In this document: positions 1 through 10,097 of the stretch, in pieces
Position numbering within the stretch: the stretch's first letter is position 1
Layout: each line of letters starts with the position of its first letter
DNA from: Bipolaris cookei
Taxonomy: Eukaryota > Ascomycota > Dothideomycetes > Pleosporales > Pleosporaceae
NCBI GenBank assembly: GCA_002286855.1
Contig: NRSV01000016.1
Span: 316,008-380,007 of the forward strand
Direction of reading: 5' to 3'
Length of the DNA: 64,000 bases
Program-made: the position numbers and the translations under genes
The notes under the pieces: generated by a model
Database searches by the model: none
Seen by the model: only the letters and a program-made list of their open reading frames with translations
Told to the model about the DNA's origin: nothing

Positions 1-461
1 CTCTGATTGGCCGTCGCGAGACACGTCGGCACGTGAGTACGCGAGACGCGTCGCCATGCAGAGAGCAATGACATCACAGCTCAGCTCACCACAGGACAGG
101 CGGCAGTCTACGCCAGGCTGCCGTCAAGCCACAGCTGCAAGCAGACGGAGAGCCTGTTTCTGAGTGAGCATATGCTATTACCGGAATAGCCAATGGTGGG
201 GAGGGGGAGGGGGGGCTGCCGCTTTGGACCCTCTTGCTCAAGCCTGCAAGCCTGCTATCCGCAATTGTGACGTGATGGTGTGTGGGGAAAGCAATCAGAA
301 GGGCGCTTGAACCATCAAAAGCAGCAGGAGCAGACAAGCACAAGTTTCTATATAGCAGCTGTCTCTCTCATTCAACTCCTCCTCTCACCTCACACCATTC
401 CCACACGTCAGTTCAACCTCCAACTTCAACTTCAACCTCAACCTCGCAGCACCTTCAAACA
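1..461 (+). promoter_or_regulatory. con-10 upstream region
   Basis: This is the 5' flank of the con-10 gene. A TATATA element lies at 349-354, about 110 bp before the ATG, followed by a CT-rich leader typical of strongly expressed fungal genes. A G-rich block at about 195-216 contains several AGGGG-type pentamers, which resemble stress-response elements. That reading is by motif only. No other gene is visible here. Confidence 0.5.
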
Positions 462-900
462 ATGGCCTCTTCCAACCCCGCAAACTTCGCCAACCTGCCC
501 AAGGACGAGCTTAGGGAGATTGCTGCCAAGGGCGGCCATGCCTCTCACGGCTCCGGCCACACCGACGTATGCCAGTCCCTTTGAATCCTTGTCGTTGATG
601 TTCGATTCACTGACTGCTGCTCCAGTCCTCCAGCAACGACCACCCTGGCCGCAACCCCGATGGCACCTTCACAAAGGGCTCTGAGGTCGCCAAGGAGTTG
701 GGTGCACAGGGCGGCCATGCCTCTCATGGCTCCGACGACTCTGGTTCCTACGCTCACAAGGACTCTGGCGTAAGTTGGCAGAGAACCGCTACAGAGCTTC
801 TCAACTAACTGTCTCACAGCGCAACCCCGATGGTACCTTCAAGAAGGGCAGCGAGCTTGCTTCCGAGTTGGGAACCCAGGGTGGACATGCCTCGCACTAG
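462..900 (+). CDS. con-10: Conidiation-specific protein 10 (con-10-like, KGG repeats)
   Basis: Small hydrophilic protein of 109 aa made from three exons: 462-566, 626-769 and 820-900, with both introns in phase 0. Each exon carries one copy of the glycine/histidine-rich stress motif (KGGHASHG, QGGHASHG, QGGHASH), and exons 2 and 3 both open with RNPDGTF followed by KGSE. This is the KGG repeat of fungal con-10 proteins, which accumulate in conidia and under stress and are thought to act like hydrophilins. The ATG sits behind a CT-rich leader and a TATA box. The gene converges on the eIF2A gene, with 305 bp between the stops. Family assignment is firm; the biochemical role is not established for the family. 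Confidence 0.93.
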
Positions 901-1205
901 ATGTCTGCCACTCGACAGCATGACTGAAGGTCCACATCTACACAAAATCTCAAATGCATGAATGACTACGAAATTATGATGATAGCATGAATCAAGTCCA
1001 ATTCTCAAAAACCTACATACTCTTTGCGTCACAACCACTGTCATAAGCAGCACATCACTCTGCTCTCATATCCTTCGTCTTGGGGAACCTAAATTCAAAA
1101 ACAACACAGTTTCGTCATTTTCTATCATCGCACGTCATGTCTGCTAACCTCCACATCGTACCCCTTGCACTCCTCTCTCCCCACATGTTGTACTGCACTT
1201 CCTGT
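901..1205. other. Convergent intergenic region
   Basis: This spacer holds the 3' ends of con-10 (+) and eIF2A (-). It contains only AT-rich stretches compatible with 3' UTRs and polyadenylation, and no gene signal. Confidence 0.5.
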
Positions 1206-3579
1206 CTAACCAGCATAGCCAAGAGCATCCAGCTCCTTCTTGATCTGAACCTCGGTACTAATCTTCTTGATCTGAGTGTCCTCGAGCTTCTCTCCGCCCG
1301 CTTGCCTCATCTTCAGCTCTTCAATGGCCCGCATCTTCTTAAGCAAGCCGCGAATCTTCTTGTCCTGAGGGCCGCCGTCTCCAGGGCTAGTGACCGTAAG
1401 GTCGGGTGGAGGGGCATGGCCTTCCGTCTTGATTGGAGGAGCCTGGCCAGCGCCCTGCTGACCGGGGTTCTGTCGACGGTTGCCATCTTGCCTGGCCTGA
1501 CGGTTGGGGCTGTTGCCATAGTTACGGGCTTGGCTAGCGCTCCTTCCATGTTGCTCATATCCGCTCTTGCTGCGGCTGCGTTGGCGACGCTCTGGGCTGC
1601 GACCGCCATTGGCTCCGTTGGAGCCGTTGGCGCTGTCAGTACCCAGACCAGCAGCCTTGTCAGCAGCTTCGCGCGCCTTTTTAGCTTCGCGCTTCTTCTT
1701 GTTCTTCAAAGCAGCCTTGGAAAGCTCCCCGTCACCGTCTTGGGCGCCGGTAAGACTGACACCACCACCAGGAGCAGCACCAGGAGGAAGAGACTCGGTA
1801 GTGTCTGCACCAGGCACCTCACGACGGCGCGGCTTGCCGAATCCATTGGCAAAGCCAACGTTCGTCGATGAAACACCGGTGTTGTGGAAAGCTGCGCCTC
1901 CCTCATCCTCTCGCTTAAAGTGCAACGGAGTGGCTGTTCCACGTGCGCCAGGAGGACGGTAGGCACCGGCAGGCTTCGATGGAGTCTTTTGAGTGCTGAG
2001 GTACGCCAGCGCTGATGAGTGCGGCGTCGGGACAGCAGTCAAGGGATCCGCCAGTGGGTACATCGACGTCGGCTGAGGTCGCCAAACAACGTGGTACAGC
2101 TCCGTCATGTCCTCGTTGTACATGAGGCCGCCGCTGACATGGTAAATGCGAATGCCATTGTCAACACGTAGACGCGGGCTAGTCGTTGCAGTGAGGATAT
2201 GCTGGCCGTCCGGACTCCACTCGCAGTATGTGCAGTTGGATGTCTTGACGTGGCACACCTTGGCGAAATTCTTCTCCAAATCATAAATATCCATGTCTCC
2301 AGCTAGATTGCCGAAACCAGCGACAATGACAAAACGACCGTGGGGGCTGAAAAGAATAGTGTTGCGTGGGCCCAAATCAAAGCTGTGCTGGGGGACTGCC
2401 CGCTGGTTGAAGATGGTCGTCTTTGCAGGCATGTAACCGTAGGTAACACCAAACTCTTTCGAGTTGGGCGACCACGAGACATCGTGAATAGGTCCCTCTT
2501 TATCCAACTGGATGCGCGAATCGAACGTGCCGTTGGCGCTAAGAATATACATGTTCGTCTCTCCGTAGTAGCTCTTGTTGGTCTTATCAACCTCAGTCTG
2601 GGCTAGGACGATCAGGCTGGTACCAAGGTCGTTCCACTTGAGTTGGACCTTGTCACCCTTGAAGAAGGTCTTTTGTGATACGGGCTGGCTGAATTGAGGT
2701 ACTGCAAACACCTTGACGGCAGCGGGCATACCCTTGCGCTCCGGCACAAAAACTGCAACTGAATGGTTCTTGCCGGGCGACAGGGCCATTTCCGTTACTC
2801 CCTCTACACGGAGCTTGTTCCAGGGGTTGCGCAGATCACTCGACTGGAAAAACTGCACCTCGTTTGTCACAACGCGGGCACAGAACTTCTCGTCAGATGT
2901 GTATTGCAGGTTCCAGCCGTTCTGGTTCTTCTGAACGTATTCACCAATCACTGCCCGCGACCCGTCATCTTCAGCTTCGTCGGAGAGCGTCTTCCAGACC
3001 CGGAGGTTCTTTGTCGCATTTCCGTCCTCGTCCTTAGAGGGCCGCTGCCATGTTATAAGGTAGGTGCCCAATGGAGAGAAGCCGAGCTCGTAGACATTCG
3101 GTGTGGGGAGTGTGGTAACAATATGGCCGACCGAAGCGTCAATCACAGAGACCCTGGGAAAGTTAGTCCATCTGTGCAATTCAGACAGCCGCACACAAGC
3201 GCACAGATGTGGCTTTGAAGGATGACAAATTGTTGGTGTCTTGAGGGACTCCTCAGTCGCTTTACCATCATGTCATCTTCAATCCTCAAGTCTATTGTGC
3301 TCGTCTGCGATGCATGTGATGTCTTGTAGCGCTTACTGGTCAGGTGTAGCCCATGCGAAGTACTTGCTGTCTGGCGAGTAGGCGCAGCAACGAAGGTTGC
3401 CTTCTGGGCGCACGAATCCTGGAAGTGGCTCGTAGACTGGAGCAGCATTGAAGAGCCCGATGCCCTTGGCGGAACGGTCTGTAAGCCAGAAATGTTAGCG
3501 TGGTTCAACACCCAAAATCTCCCTGTGTTTCTTTTGTTCGTCGGGGTCACGTACAAGCCAACTGTGTGGGAACAGCCAT
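1206..3579 (-). CDS. eIF2A: Eukaryotic translation initiation factor 2A
   Basis: Encodes a WD40-type eIF2A of about 704 aa, which delivers initiator tRNA to 40S subunits in alternative initiation. I assemble three exons: 3579-3555 (25 nt, reading MAVPTQLA), 3478-3337 and 3153-1206. The introns are 76 and 183 nt, and the second ends with a clear CTAAC branch site. The joined N-terminus reads through RSAKGIGLF and FAWATPDQ into VSVIDASVGH, the expected start of the beta-propeller. Propeller repeats include ELGFSPLGTYL, DVSWSPNS and CEWSPDGQH. The C-terminal third is basic, low-complexity and Lys/Arg-rich, ending in a helical tail (KKMRAIEELK). The promoter is shared head-to-head with the ureidoglycolate lyase gene, 889 bp away. 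The identification is secure; the short first exon rests on splice logic. Confidence 0.93.
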
Positions 3580-4468
3580 GATAACTAGTCAAAGTCACAG
3601 GAAGTCGTCCAAAAGCGGGCGTTGGGCAAGGTGCTGGTGGTCGCGAAGTCTGGCTCAAGGGCTTGAGCTGAGTGTGGTGTGTTGGCGATGTTGGTAAGAC
3701 TAAGACAGGAACACGTCGGGTGTGGATATGGGGTTGGAGAGGGTGACGTAGTTTCTGAGGCTCTTGGGGGCCAAGGGCAGACTTTGGACGCACGCAGCGG
3801 CAACGGGTGGATCAAGAAGGGGAAAGGGAACACGCGCCAGAGAATTGAAGGGTGACCGTGTGACGAGCGTAGCTGGAGAGACGGACGGCTGTCGAGAAAG
3901 AAATCCGTGGGCATGCGCGCTAGTGCTCGGGGAAAATGCGGGCCGTTGGTAGTCCTGGCTGGCTGTGTGACATCAGCCTCGCTGCGCCTTGCGACTCCTG
4001 AAGCTGAGGGTACGTATGCAGCAGCTGGGATTGATGCGAGTCTATCTGTGCTCTTTTAGTAATAAAAGTAAATTAGAAGACAAAAGACTATTTTGCCTTT
4101 AGACTGCATTTCGTCGTGTCTGCAGCGAACGAAGCGAGGTGCCGTGATCTGCGACCAGCTTCACAGCTGGCTGGCCAGACTGCCATACTAGCAGACTGCT
4201 CCTGCATGGAATTAACTTGCTTGATGAATATCCACATCGATCGAGCAGCAAATCACCAGACACTCGGATTCACACCCACAGCAAAAAGCAACATGTGAGC
4301 GTGGCGCCTGCACCGTCAATTATCACATGCAGACGGTCCAAGGTACCTGGTCTTATCGTTATCGCATCAGTAGTGCCCTTTGACAAGCTCCCGCACGCGA
4401 TCTCCATCCCAACTCCACCGACCCATCGCAGCTGCTGTCGGCGGCTCTCTGAGCGTCCCGCCGTCAAG
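3580..4468. promoter_or_regulatory. Divergent promoter, eIF2A / ureidoglycolate lyase
   Basis: An 889-bp region between two divergently transcribed starts. It includes an AT-rich core around 4050-4090. GATA-like cores appear in the 4340-4380 stretch before the lyase gene, which would fit nitrogen control of allantoin catabolism, but this is motif-level inference. An ATG at 4217 is in frame with the lyase, but the sequence after it looks non-coding. Confidence 0.4.
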
Positions 4469-5428
4469 ATGCCTCCCTCAATGCCTGCCCCGTCCATTCG
4501 CATACCGATAGAGCTGCTCACTCCTACAGCCTTTGCGCAGTTTGGTACTGTCATCGAAAATCCCTCAACGTCGCCGTCAGCAAAGCTACCCATTCCAAAC
4601 CGCGTACAGGCGCCCGAAGCAGTGTCCGCCAATCAGGGCTCTGCGACAAAGTATCTCGATGTCACCCACATGTCAAATCTATATACCCTTGCGCCCAGCA
4701 AAAAGCCGGCTCGGGCCGTCATGAACATGTTTGTCTGCTCGCCGCGCAACCTGCGGCCACACGAGCCGAGCATGAGCATGCCGAGCTCCTGGGGCGACTT
4801 GGACCTGGATGAGGATGAGGACGGAAATTATGATTGCCTCAAGCAGCTACTGGATGTCTCTATTCTCGAGCGACACCCTTTTACCACGCAAACGTTTATA
4901 CCCATGGGTTTGGCGCAACACGACAAGCACACACAATATCTTGTTATAGTCGCACCAACTCTCCCTGCGAGCGCGTCGAGGCATCGGACAGACAGGGCTC
5001 CGCCATATCCTGCACCAGTCATGAAGGGAAATGGGAGTGTTTTCGACATATTCGGGCGAGCAAGACCCAGTCCCTTGAACGAGGGGACGTCCTCACAGAG
5101 TCACTTTTCGCATCTGCATCCGTCTGCGCGACCCAAAGGACCCGGCCTCCCAGATCTCAAGAATCTCCGCGCCTTTGTTGCGACTGGAGCTCAAGCTGTG
5201 ACTTATGGCGCCGGGACATGGCATGCACCTATGATAGTCATTGGAGACCGGCCAATCGACTTTGTGGTAGTACAGTTCGCCAATGATGTAGGTAATGAAG
5301 ACTGCCAAGAGATATTGCTGAAGCCGGATGAGACCGCTACAGAAGGCGTTGTGGTCACTGTCGACACCAACGCAGCAGGCACCGTACAAGTTCAGGCTGG
5401 TGTTGGTTCTGTAAAAGCAAAGTTGTGA
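4469..5428 (+). CDS. DAL3: Ureidoglycolate lyase (allantoin catabolism)
   Basis: Encodes a 319-aa cupin-fold ureidoglycolate lyase, which splits ureidoglycolate into glyoxylate and urea in purine/allantoin breakdown. The single exon begins MPPSMPAPSI. Family marks are the N-terminal ELLTPTAFAQFGTVIE block, the ERHPFTTQTFIPMG core and the C-terminal block ending in WHAPMIVIG then IDFVVVQFAN. A variable insert between the two core halves (about residues 165-215, rich in Ser, Pro and Arg) makes it longer than bacterial AllA proteins, as is common in fungi. An in-frame ATG at 4217 would add 84 residues with no family similarity, so I prefer 4469. No other allantoin gene is adjacent. Confidence 0.9.
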   Translation: MPPSMPAPSIRIPIELLTPTAFAQFGTVIENPSTSPSAKLPIPNRVQAPEAVSANQGSATKYLDVTHMSNLYTLAPSKKPARAVMNMFVCSPRNLRPHEPSMSMPSSWGDLDLDEDEDGNYDCLKQLLDVSILERHPFTTQTFIPMGLAQHDKHTQYLVIVAPTLPASASRHRTDRAPPYPAPVMKGNGSVFDIFGRARPSPLNEGTSSQSHFSHLHPSARPKGPGLPDLKNLRAFVATGAQAVTYGAGTWHAPMIVIGDRPIDFVVVQFANDVGNEDCQEILLKPDETATEGVVVTVDTNAAGTVQVQAGVGSVKAKL

Positions 5429-5891
5429 TGTATTCAGATGGTCAATTTCGTGTTTTTCACCGGTAATGAGGGATCAGTTTTCCCCGTGGCCCCCTAATGA
5501 TTCATTTACTTACCCAAACCGAAGGGGAAAAGTGCAATTGATGAAAATTCCACATGTCGTTTTATCACAGATCGAATAATTCTGGGGACAGTCTCATAGG
5601 TCTGGACGTATATGCAAAACTCGCACTATGTTAACTACTCTGGAAGAAGTGTCATATCCACTGAGCTATCCATCTCGCTTACTATCTTGTAATCAGGCCA
5701 CCAACCTACCCTACCCACTCATATCATGCCGGCATGTGTACTTCGAGTAAGAATAAGGCAGATCTATTAATATGGCCCCGTTATTAGTCTTACTTATTGG
5801 TTAAATTCTTCCGAGCTCACATGGGGATTATCATAGACAATTCCAGCCCACCAAGTCTGATCTATCTTCGTCTTCACTATCCCAGAACACA
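5429..5891. other. Intergenic region upstream of the flavin monooxygenase
   Basis: An AT-rich spacer between two co-directional genes. It holds the lyase 3' UTR and the promoter of the next gene. I see no further gene or clear structured element. Confidence 0.5.
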
Positions 5892-7676
5892 ATGGAAAAA
5901 GTAGATGTGGCAGTCATAGGCGCAAGCATCAACGGCCTTACGGCTGCGCATACCTACCATCGCTTGCACCCCTCCGCCAAGCTCATTATCCTCGACTCTG
6001 CGCCTTCCATCGGCGGGCCCTGGGCCCCCGAGCGTGTTTTCCCAGGCCTGAAAACTAACAACTTATGGGGTATGTACGAACATCCTGATTTTCCCATGGA
6101 TCAAAAGCGCTTCGGCGTGAAGCAAGGGACGCATATTGATGCGCTCAAAATGTACGATTACCTCTATGCGTTTGCAGAGTGGGCGGATATCAAGCGATTT
6201 ATCCGTCTGAACACAACCGTCGAGGTGCTTGAGAAAGACCAGGGTGATGAAGAAAAAGGTTGGATATTGCATTGTGCGTCGTCGTCGTCGTCGTCATCAC
6301 CGTTATCCTTGACTGAGAAACAAGAGACGGCAATACGAGCCCAAAAGGTCATTGTAGCAACGGGAAATACGAACAAGCCTCTGCTTCCAGCATACCCTAC
6401 ATCGCCTACTTTCTCCTCGCCAGTCGTGCACACTCGAGATTTCCCAGCTCACTATGCGGAGATTGCGAGACCGCAGACGCACACTGTAGTTGTCGGGTCT
6501 GGGAAATCAGCTTGGGATGTAGCGTACGCGTGTGCGACACAGTTTTCTTCCTCGGCGACGCTCTTAATCCGACCAGATGGGAACGGCCCCGTGTGGATGA
6601 CACCCAGCCACGTGACGCCGTTTGGAATGTGGTTGGAGAAACTGGTGCACACGCGGTTCTTCGGCTTCATGTCGCCTTGTCCATGGGCGACAACGACAGG
6701 AGTAGAAGGCTGGCTACGCTACTTTTTGCACAAGACATGGCTAGGCACGAAGATCGTAGCAGGGTTCTGGCGTATACTTAGTGAAGACGCAGTCACCCTG
6801 AACAAACTCGACGCCCATCCCGAGACGAAGAAACTTCGACCCTGGAGAAGCGCCTTCGAAGTCGGAAACGCACTATCCATCCACAATTATCCCACCAGCT
6901 TCTTCGACCTCGTCCGCAACGGACAAATCAATATTATGTTCGATGACATATCCGCTCTAAAAGACACCAACACCATCCACCTCAAATCAGGCACCACCCT
7001 CCACGCCAACGCCATCGTCTGCGCCACAGGCTGGCAAAAGGCACACACATTCCGCTTCGAACCCGCATCCCTCGAACACGCCCTCGGCCTGCCATCCCCT
7101 CCTAACCCCGAAGACCAAACTCTAATCGCTGCATCCGAGACCAACCTCTTCCACGATTTCCCATTTCTAAACCAAAGAGACCTAAGTAGACCGGGTCATC
7201 CTGACCCATCACTCCGCAGCACACAGCAACCCCGCGGTGTAACAACGCAACCGTACCGTCTGCACCGCTTCATCGCCCCACCCCGGTACCTCGACCAACA
7301 CAACATCGCCTTTGCGGGCGCCGTACACTGTCTCGGTACTTTTCCCTGTGCATACATCCAATCGCTGTGGATAGTTTCTTTCCTCGACGGCACGCTTGCG
7401 GTACCATCTTCGCCATCTGAGCTAGACTGCGTGCTGAGGGAGACATATCGCAATACGCAGTATGGTGTGCATCGGGGTGCGATGAGTTATGGGTACATGC
7501 TGCCTGATCTTGTGTTTGATACGCTGCCGTACTTTGATATGTTGCTTGCAGATTTGGGGTTAAAGGTGCGCAGAAAGGGAGGGGGATGGAGGGAGTGGGT
7601 GGAGGGATATGGGCCCGAGGATTATCGGGGGTTGTTGGAGGAGGTGGAGGTGAGGAGGCGGGAGGAGGTTGTGTAG
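5892..7676 (+). CDS. FAD/NADPH-dependent monooxygenase (FMO/BVMO-like)
   Basis: Intronless gene for 594 aa. The N-terminus has an FAD-binding Rossmann fold (VAVIGASINGLTAAH, a GxGxxG variant with SIN), followed by SIGGPWAPERVFPGLKTNN, the region typical of flavin monooxygenases. A second nucleotide site for NADPH is at VVVGSGKSAWDVAYA (about residues 199-213), and IVCATGW (about 376-382) is the usual Rossmann-closing motif. A Ser-rich run near residue 130 is encoded by a (GTC)n microsatellite at about 6278-6296 and should lie in a surface loop. The exact substrate cannot be told; a Baeyer-Villiger or N-hydroxylating role is possible. It converges on the exonuclease gene with 305 bp between stops. 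Confidence 0.85.
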   Translation: MEKVDVAVIGASINGLTAAHTYHRLHPSAKLIILDSAPSIGGPWAPERVFPGLKTNNLWGMYEHPDFPMDQKRFGVKQGTHIDALKMYDYLYAFAEWADIKRFIRLNTTVEVLEKDQGDEEKGWILHCASSSSSSSPLSLTEKQETAIRAQKVIVATGNTNKPLLPAYPTSPTFSSPVVHTRDFPAHYAEIARPQTHTVVVGSGKSAWDVAYACATQFSSSATLLIRPDGNGPVWMTPSHVTPFGMWLEKLVHTRFFGFMSPCPWATTTGVEGWLRYFLHKTWLGTKIVAGFWRILSEDAVTLNKLDAHPETKKLRPWRSAFEVGNALSIHNYPTSFFDLVRNGQINIMFDDISALKDTNTIHLKSGTTLHANAIVCATGWQKAHTFRFEPASLEHALGLPSPPNPEDQTLIAASETNLFHDFPFLNQRDLSRPGHPDPSLRSTQQPRGVTTQPYRLHRFIAPPRYLDQHNIAFAGAVHCLGTFPCAYIQSLWIVSFLDGTLAVPSSPSELDCVLRETYRNTQYGVHRGAMSYGYMLPDLVFDTLPYFDMLLADLGLKVRRKGGGWREWVEGYGPEDYRGLLEEVEVRRREEVV

Positions 7677-7981
7677 GTTGTGTGTATGAGTGTTTTTTTT
7701 GGTTAGTGGATGGCTATACTACTTTGATTTGAACCAATGTAATTGCTAATTCAACCCTATGTGAGTTTTAGAGTTTGTTTTTCCTCTCGCTTGAAAGACA
7801 TCGTGGGTTGAGGAAGTAACCATGCACACACACCCAATTTTGTTTCACAGTACCGAAATCGTGTGTAGGACTTGTCGACCCTGATACCCCAAAACATCCA
7901 ATTCCCCTGCATGATGTAACCAGTCCTAGAAATCATTACGCGATTTCACGAAAATTCCCAGCATCAGAATCACCGCTTCGT
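7677..7981. other. Convergent 3' region
   Basis: A short spacer between two convergent stops, with T-rich and A-rich tracts fitting 3' UTRs. Nothing else is visible. Confidence 0.4.
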
Positions 7982-9361
7982 TCACATTGCCAACCCCTCC
8001 TTCTCCGCAAGGCTCCTCAGAACCATCCAGTGCACCAAATCTCTTGCCGCAAGTGCATCCTCAAAGCTGTCATGCCCCTTGTTGCCCTGCGTCTGAATGT
8101 CCCTATCGATGTACTTCTTCATCAACGTCTTGAGCGCCAAATCGCCAGTTCCCTTGGTTCTCTTCTGCTTTGGCTGAGATTCTGTTTGCGGAGATGGTTC
8201 TGAATCCTGAATCTGTTCGGCCAGCTCCTCTGCTGAGGATTCTGTAGTTGCTGTGGCCGCTGCTACTGCTGCTGCTGCCTCCGCCGCCGCCTTTTCGGCC
8301 ATTTTCTTTGCTTGCAAAATCCTGTGTTCAACCATGTACGAGTCAATCACAGTTGGATGGATCCATTTCAGCGCTCTCAGATCATTGTTCAGACCATGAC
8401 CCACCAGCGCTGTATGCGGGCCGACAAATCTCCATAGTGCTTCTCTCGCGCCAGCCTTGCCCCTCAAAGAAGTTTTTTTCCTCTTGGCTTCGTTCAGCTG
8501 CAGAAATGTAACTCCAGAGAATTTTGTGTTGAGGTGCAGCATATGCTGGTCAGGCTGAACGAGGTTATTGATGAGGACTTCGCCAGTCAGGTAATCAATG
8601 GCGGTCAGGCGAATGAGTTCACTATCACCGGAGATGGCAGTTCCCATTTCGCAGTCAATAGCGACAGCAGCGCGGAATGCCAGGCCTTCTGTACGGGATG
8701 ACGGCGGCGTATAGTGATACTGGTGTATACGGACGAGTTCGCCAGGCGCATAGTTCCGTAATTCATGCACTTGGCTGTTGACGCATGGCTTAGCTTCAGA
8801 TACAGGGACATGACAACAGGTGAAGCACTGGATGCAATTAGTGACGAGCTTCATCTCTTTGCCAATGTTGCTTTTACCCTTGTAGCCCGGTCCATGGTCC
8901 CTGGGTGGGATCTACATGGCACCGTGCATTCTGTTATATCGTATCTACCTTTTCCCTTTGGTATTAGGATTGTGGGGAATGGGTCCCAGGACTTTTTTGG
9001 CGGAGGTGGAACTGGGTTGGCCCGGCGGCATTTTTGCTGCCTTCTTAGATCTTTTGTGAGATTGAACATTGCTGGTATTCGATTAGCAGCGTCAATGTAT
9101 ACCTCAGGTAGCACATAAGTGAGGTTTCTTGCACGTACATTGGTTGCAGTCTTTGCATCTGGCTTTCCCTTTAAGCTCTATCATTGTAAGCGGCTCCATA
9201 ACGAAGCCATGTTTTCTCATCATCTCTTCAGGTTCCAGGAGTCTGAACAACTCAATCGGATAGTCGTCACCTGGCGGGCACTTTAATGGCAAAGGTGGAG
9301 GCCCTTGATAGGGTTCTGGAGGAGGCGGGCCAGATGGACGTTGCTGATGGTTGTGGGCCAT
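7982..9361 (-). CDS. DEDDh RNA exonuclease (REX-like)
   Basis: A 3'-5' exonuclease of the RNase T/DnaQ fold, about 409 aa as I splice it: 9361-9139, 9036-8949 and 8900-7982. The catalytic DEDDh residues are visible: AIDCEMG, HGLNNDLRAL, DSYMVEHR, and HDSFEDALAARDLV near the end. The N-terminal half is Pro-rich with a CKDCNQ motif and a later Cys cluster (CIQCFTCC), suggesting a metal-binding segment as in REX3/REX4-type proteins. An Ala/Glu-rich linker coded by GCT/GCC repeats interrupts the domain. The exon 2 frame is uncertain because two frames are open there; I chose the one that keeps phase with exon 3. Fungal relatives act in rRNA, snRNA or RNase P RNA 3' trimming. Confidence 0.8.
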
Positions 9362-10097
9362 AGTTGTGATTCTTGCGCTGCAGCCTTGCTATCAGGATCA
9401 AGATAAGAGAAACGAGGATTTTATAGGTGAAGTCGCTTGGGCATGCTAGTGATGCGCAGGAGGCGTTGATGTTAGTGGGGAGATCACCATTTGGTAGGAA
9501 TGTGTAAACGTCACACGTGACACGAAAGCAGTTAGCTAGGCAATGATCAACCCAAGGGATTACACCCTGGCAGGACCTTGCCACTAAGCCGTCAGTGATA
9601 AGGACAAACACTAGGGACAGGTGATAATGATTGGTGCAAGGAGAGGTGTCTATGAGAGTGAGGGTCTCGGCAAGGCTGATGAATGAAGGATGAATGTCTT
9701 ATTAGTGAAGGCGCTAGGCTGCCCCGGTCTGTCTCACCTGATCAATGCTTCAGCGCCAACGCCCAGCACTTACAACAGCAGAAGACAATGGAGCAAGGCA
9801 GCAAGTTTGCCTGTCTTCTTCAATTGCCAGTAAACTCTCAAATCACTTGGGCACAGCGCCCTGACGCATGCACTGTCCTTTTCTGTATAGTATTCTCTCC
9901 TTCCATTTCAGGGAAAAACAACGGTCGCAGATCCTCAATCGCATCCTTGATACACGTTCTTTTTGTTTGAAAAACAACACATATACAATTCCCCGTCCCA
10001 ATTGAAACGCCCGCTTTGCATTTTCAAAAACAACCCAGGAGTATCATATTAATAATCATTCGACATGAAGAATCAAAAAGGTTCGTTAACTCGTTAT
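9362..10097. other. Intergenic region
   Basis: A 736-bp spacer between two minus-strand genes. It carries the promoter of the exonuclease and the 3' UTR of the SprT-like gene. The ORFs here are short and show no family features. Confidence 0.45.

Noticed and set aside
1080..1871. Plus-strand ORF of 263 aa
   Set aside because: Antisense to the eIF2A C-terminal low-complexity region; composition only.
4217..4468. N-terminal extension of ureidoglycolate lyase
   Set aside because: In frame, but the 84 residues do not resemble the family and the downstream ATG gives the normal start.
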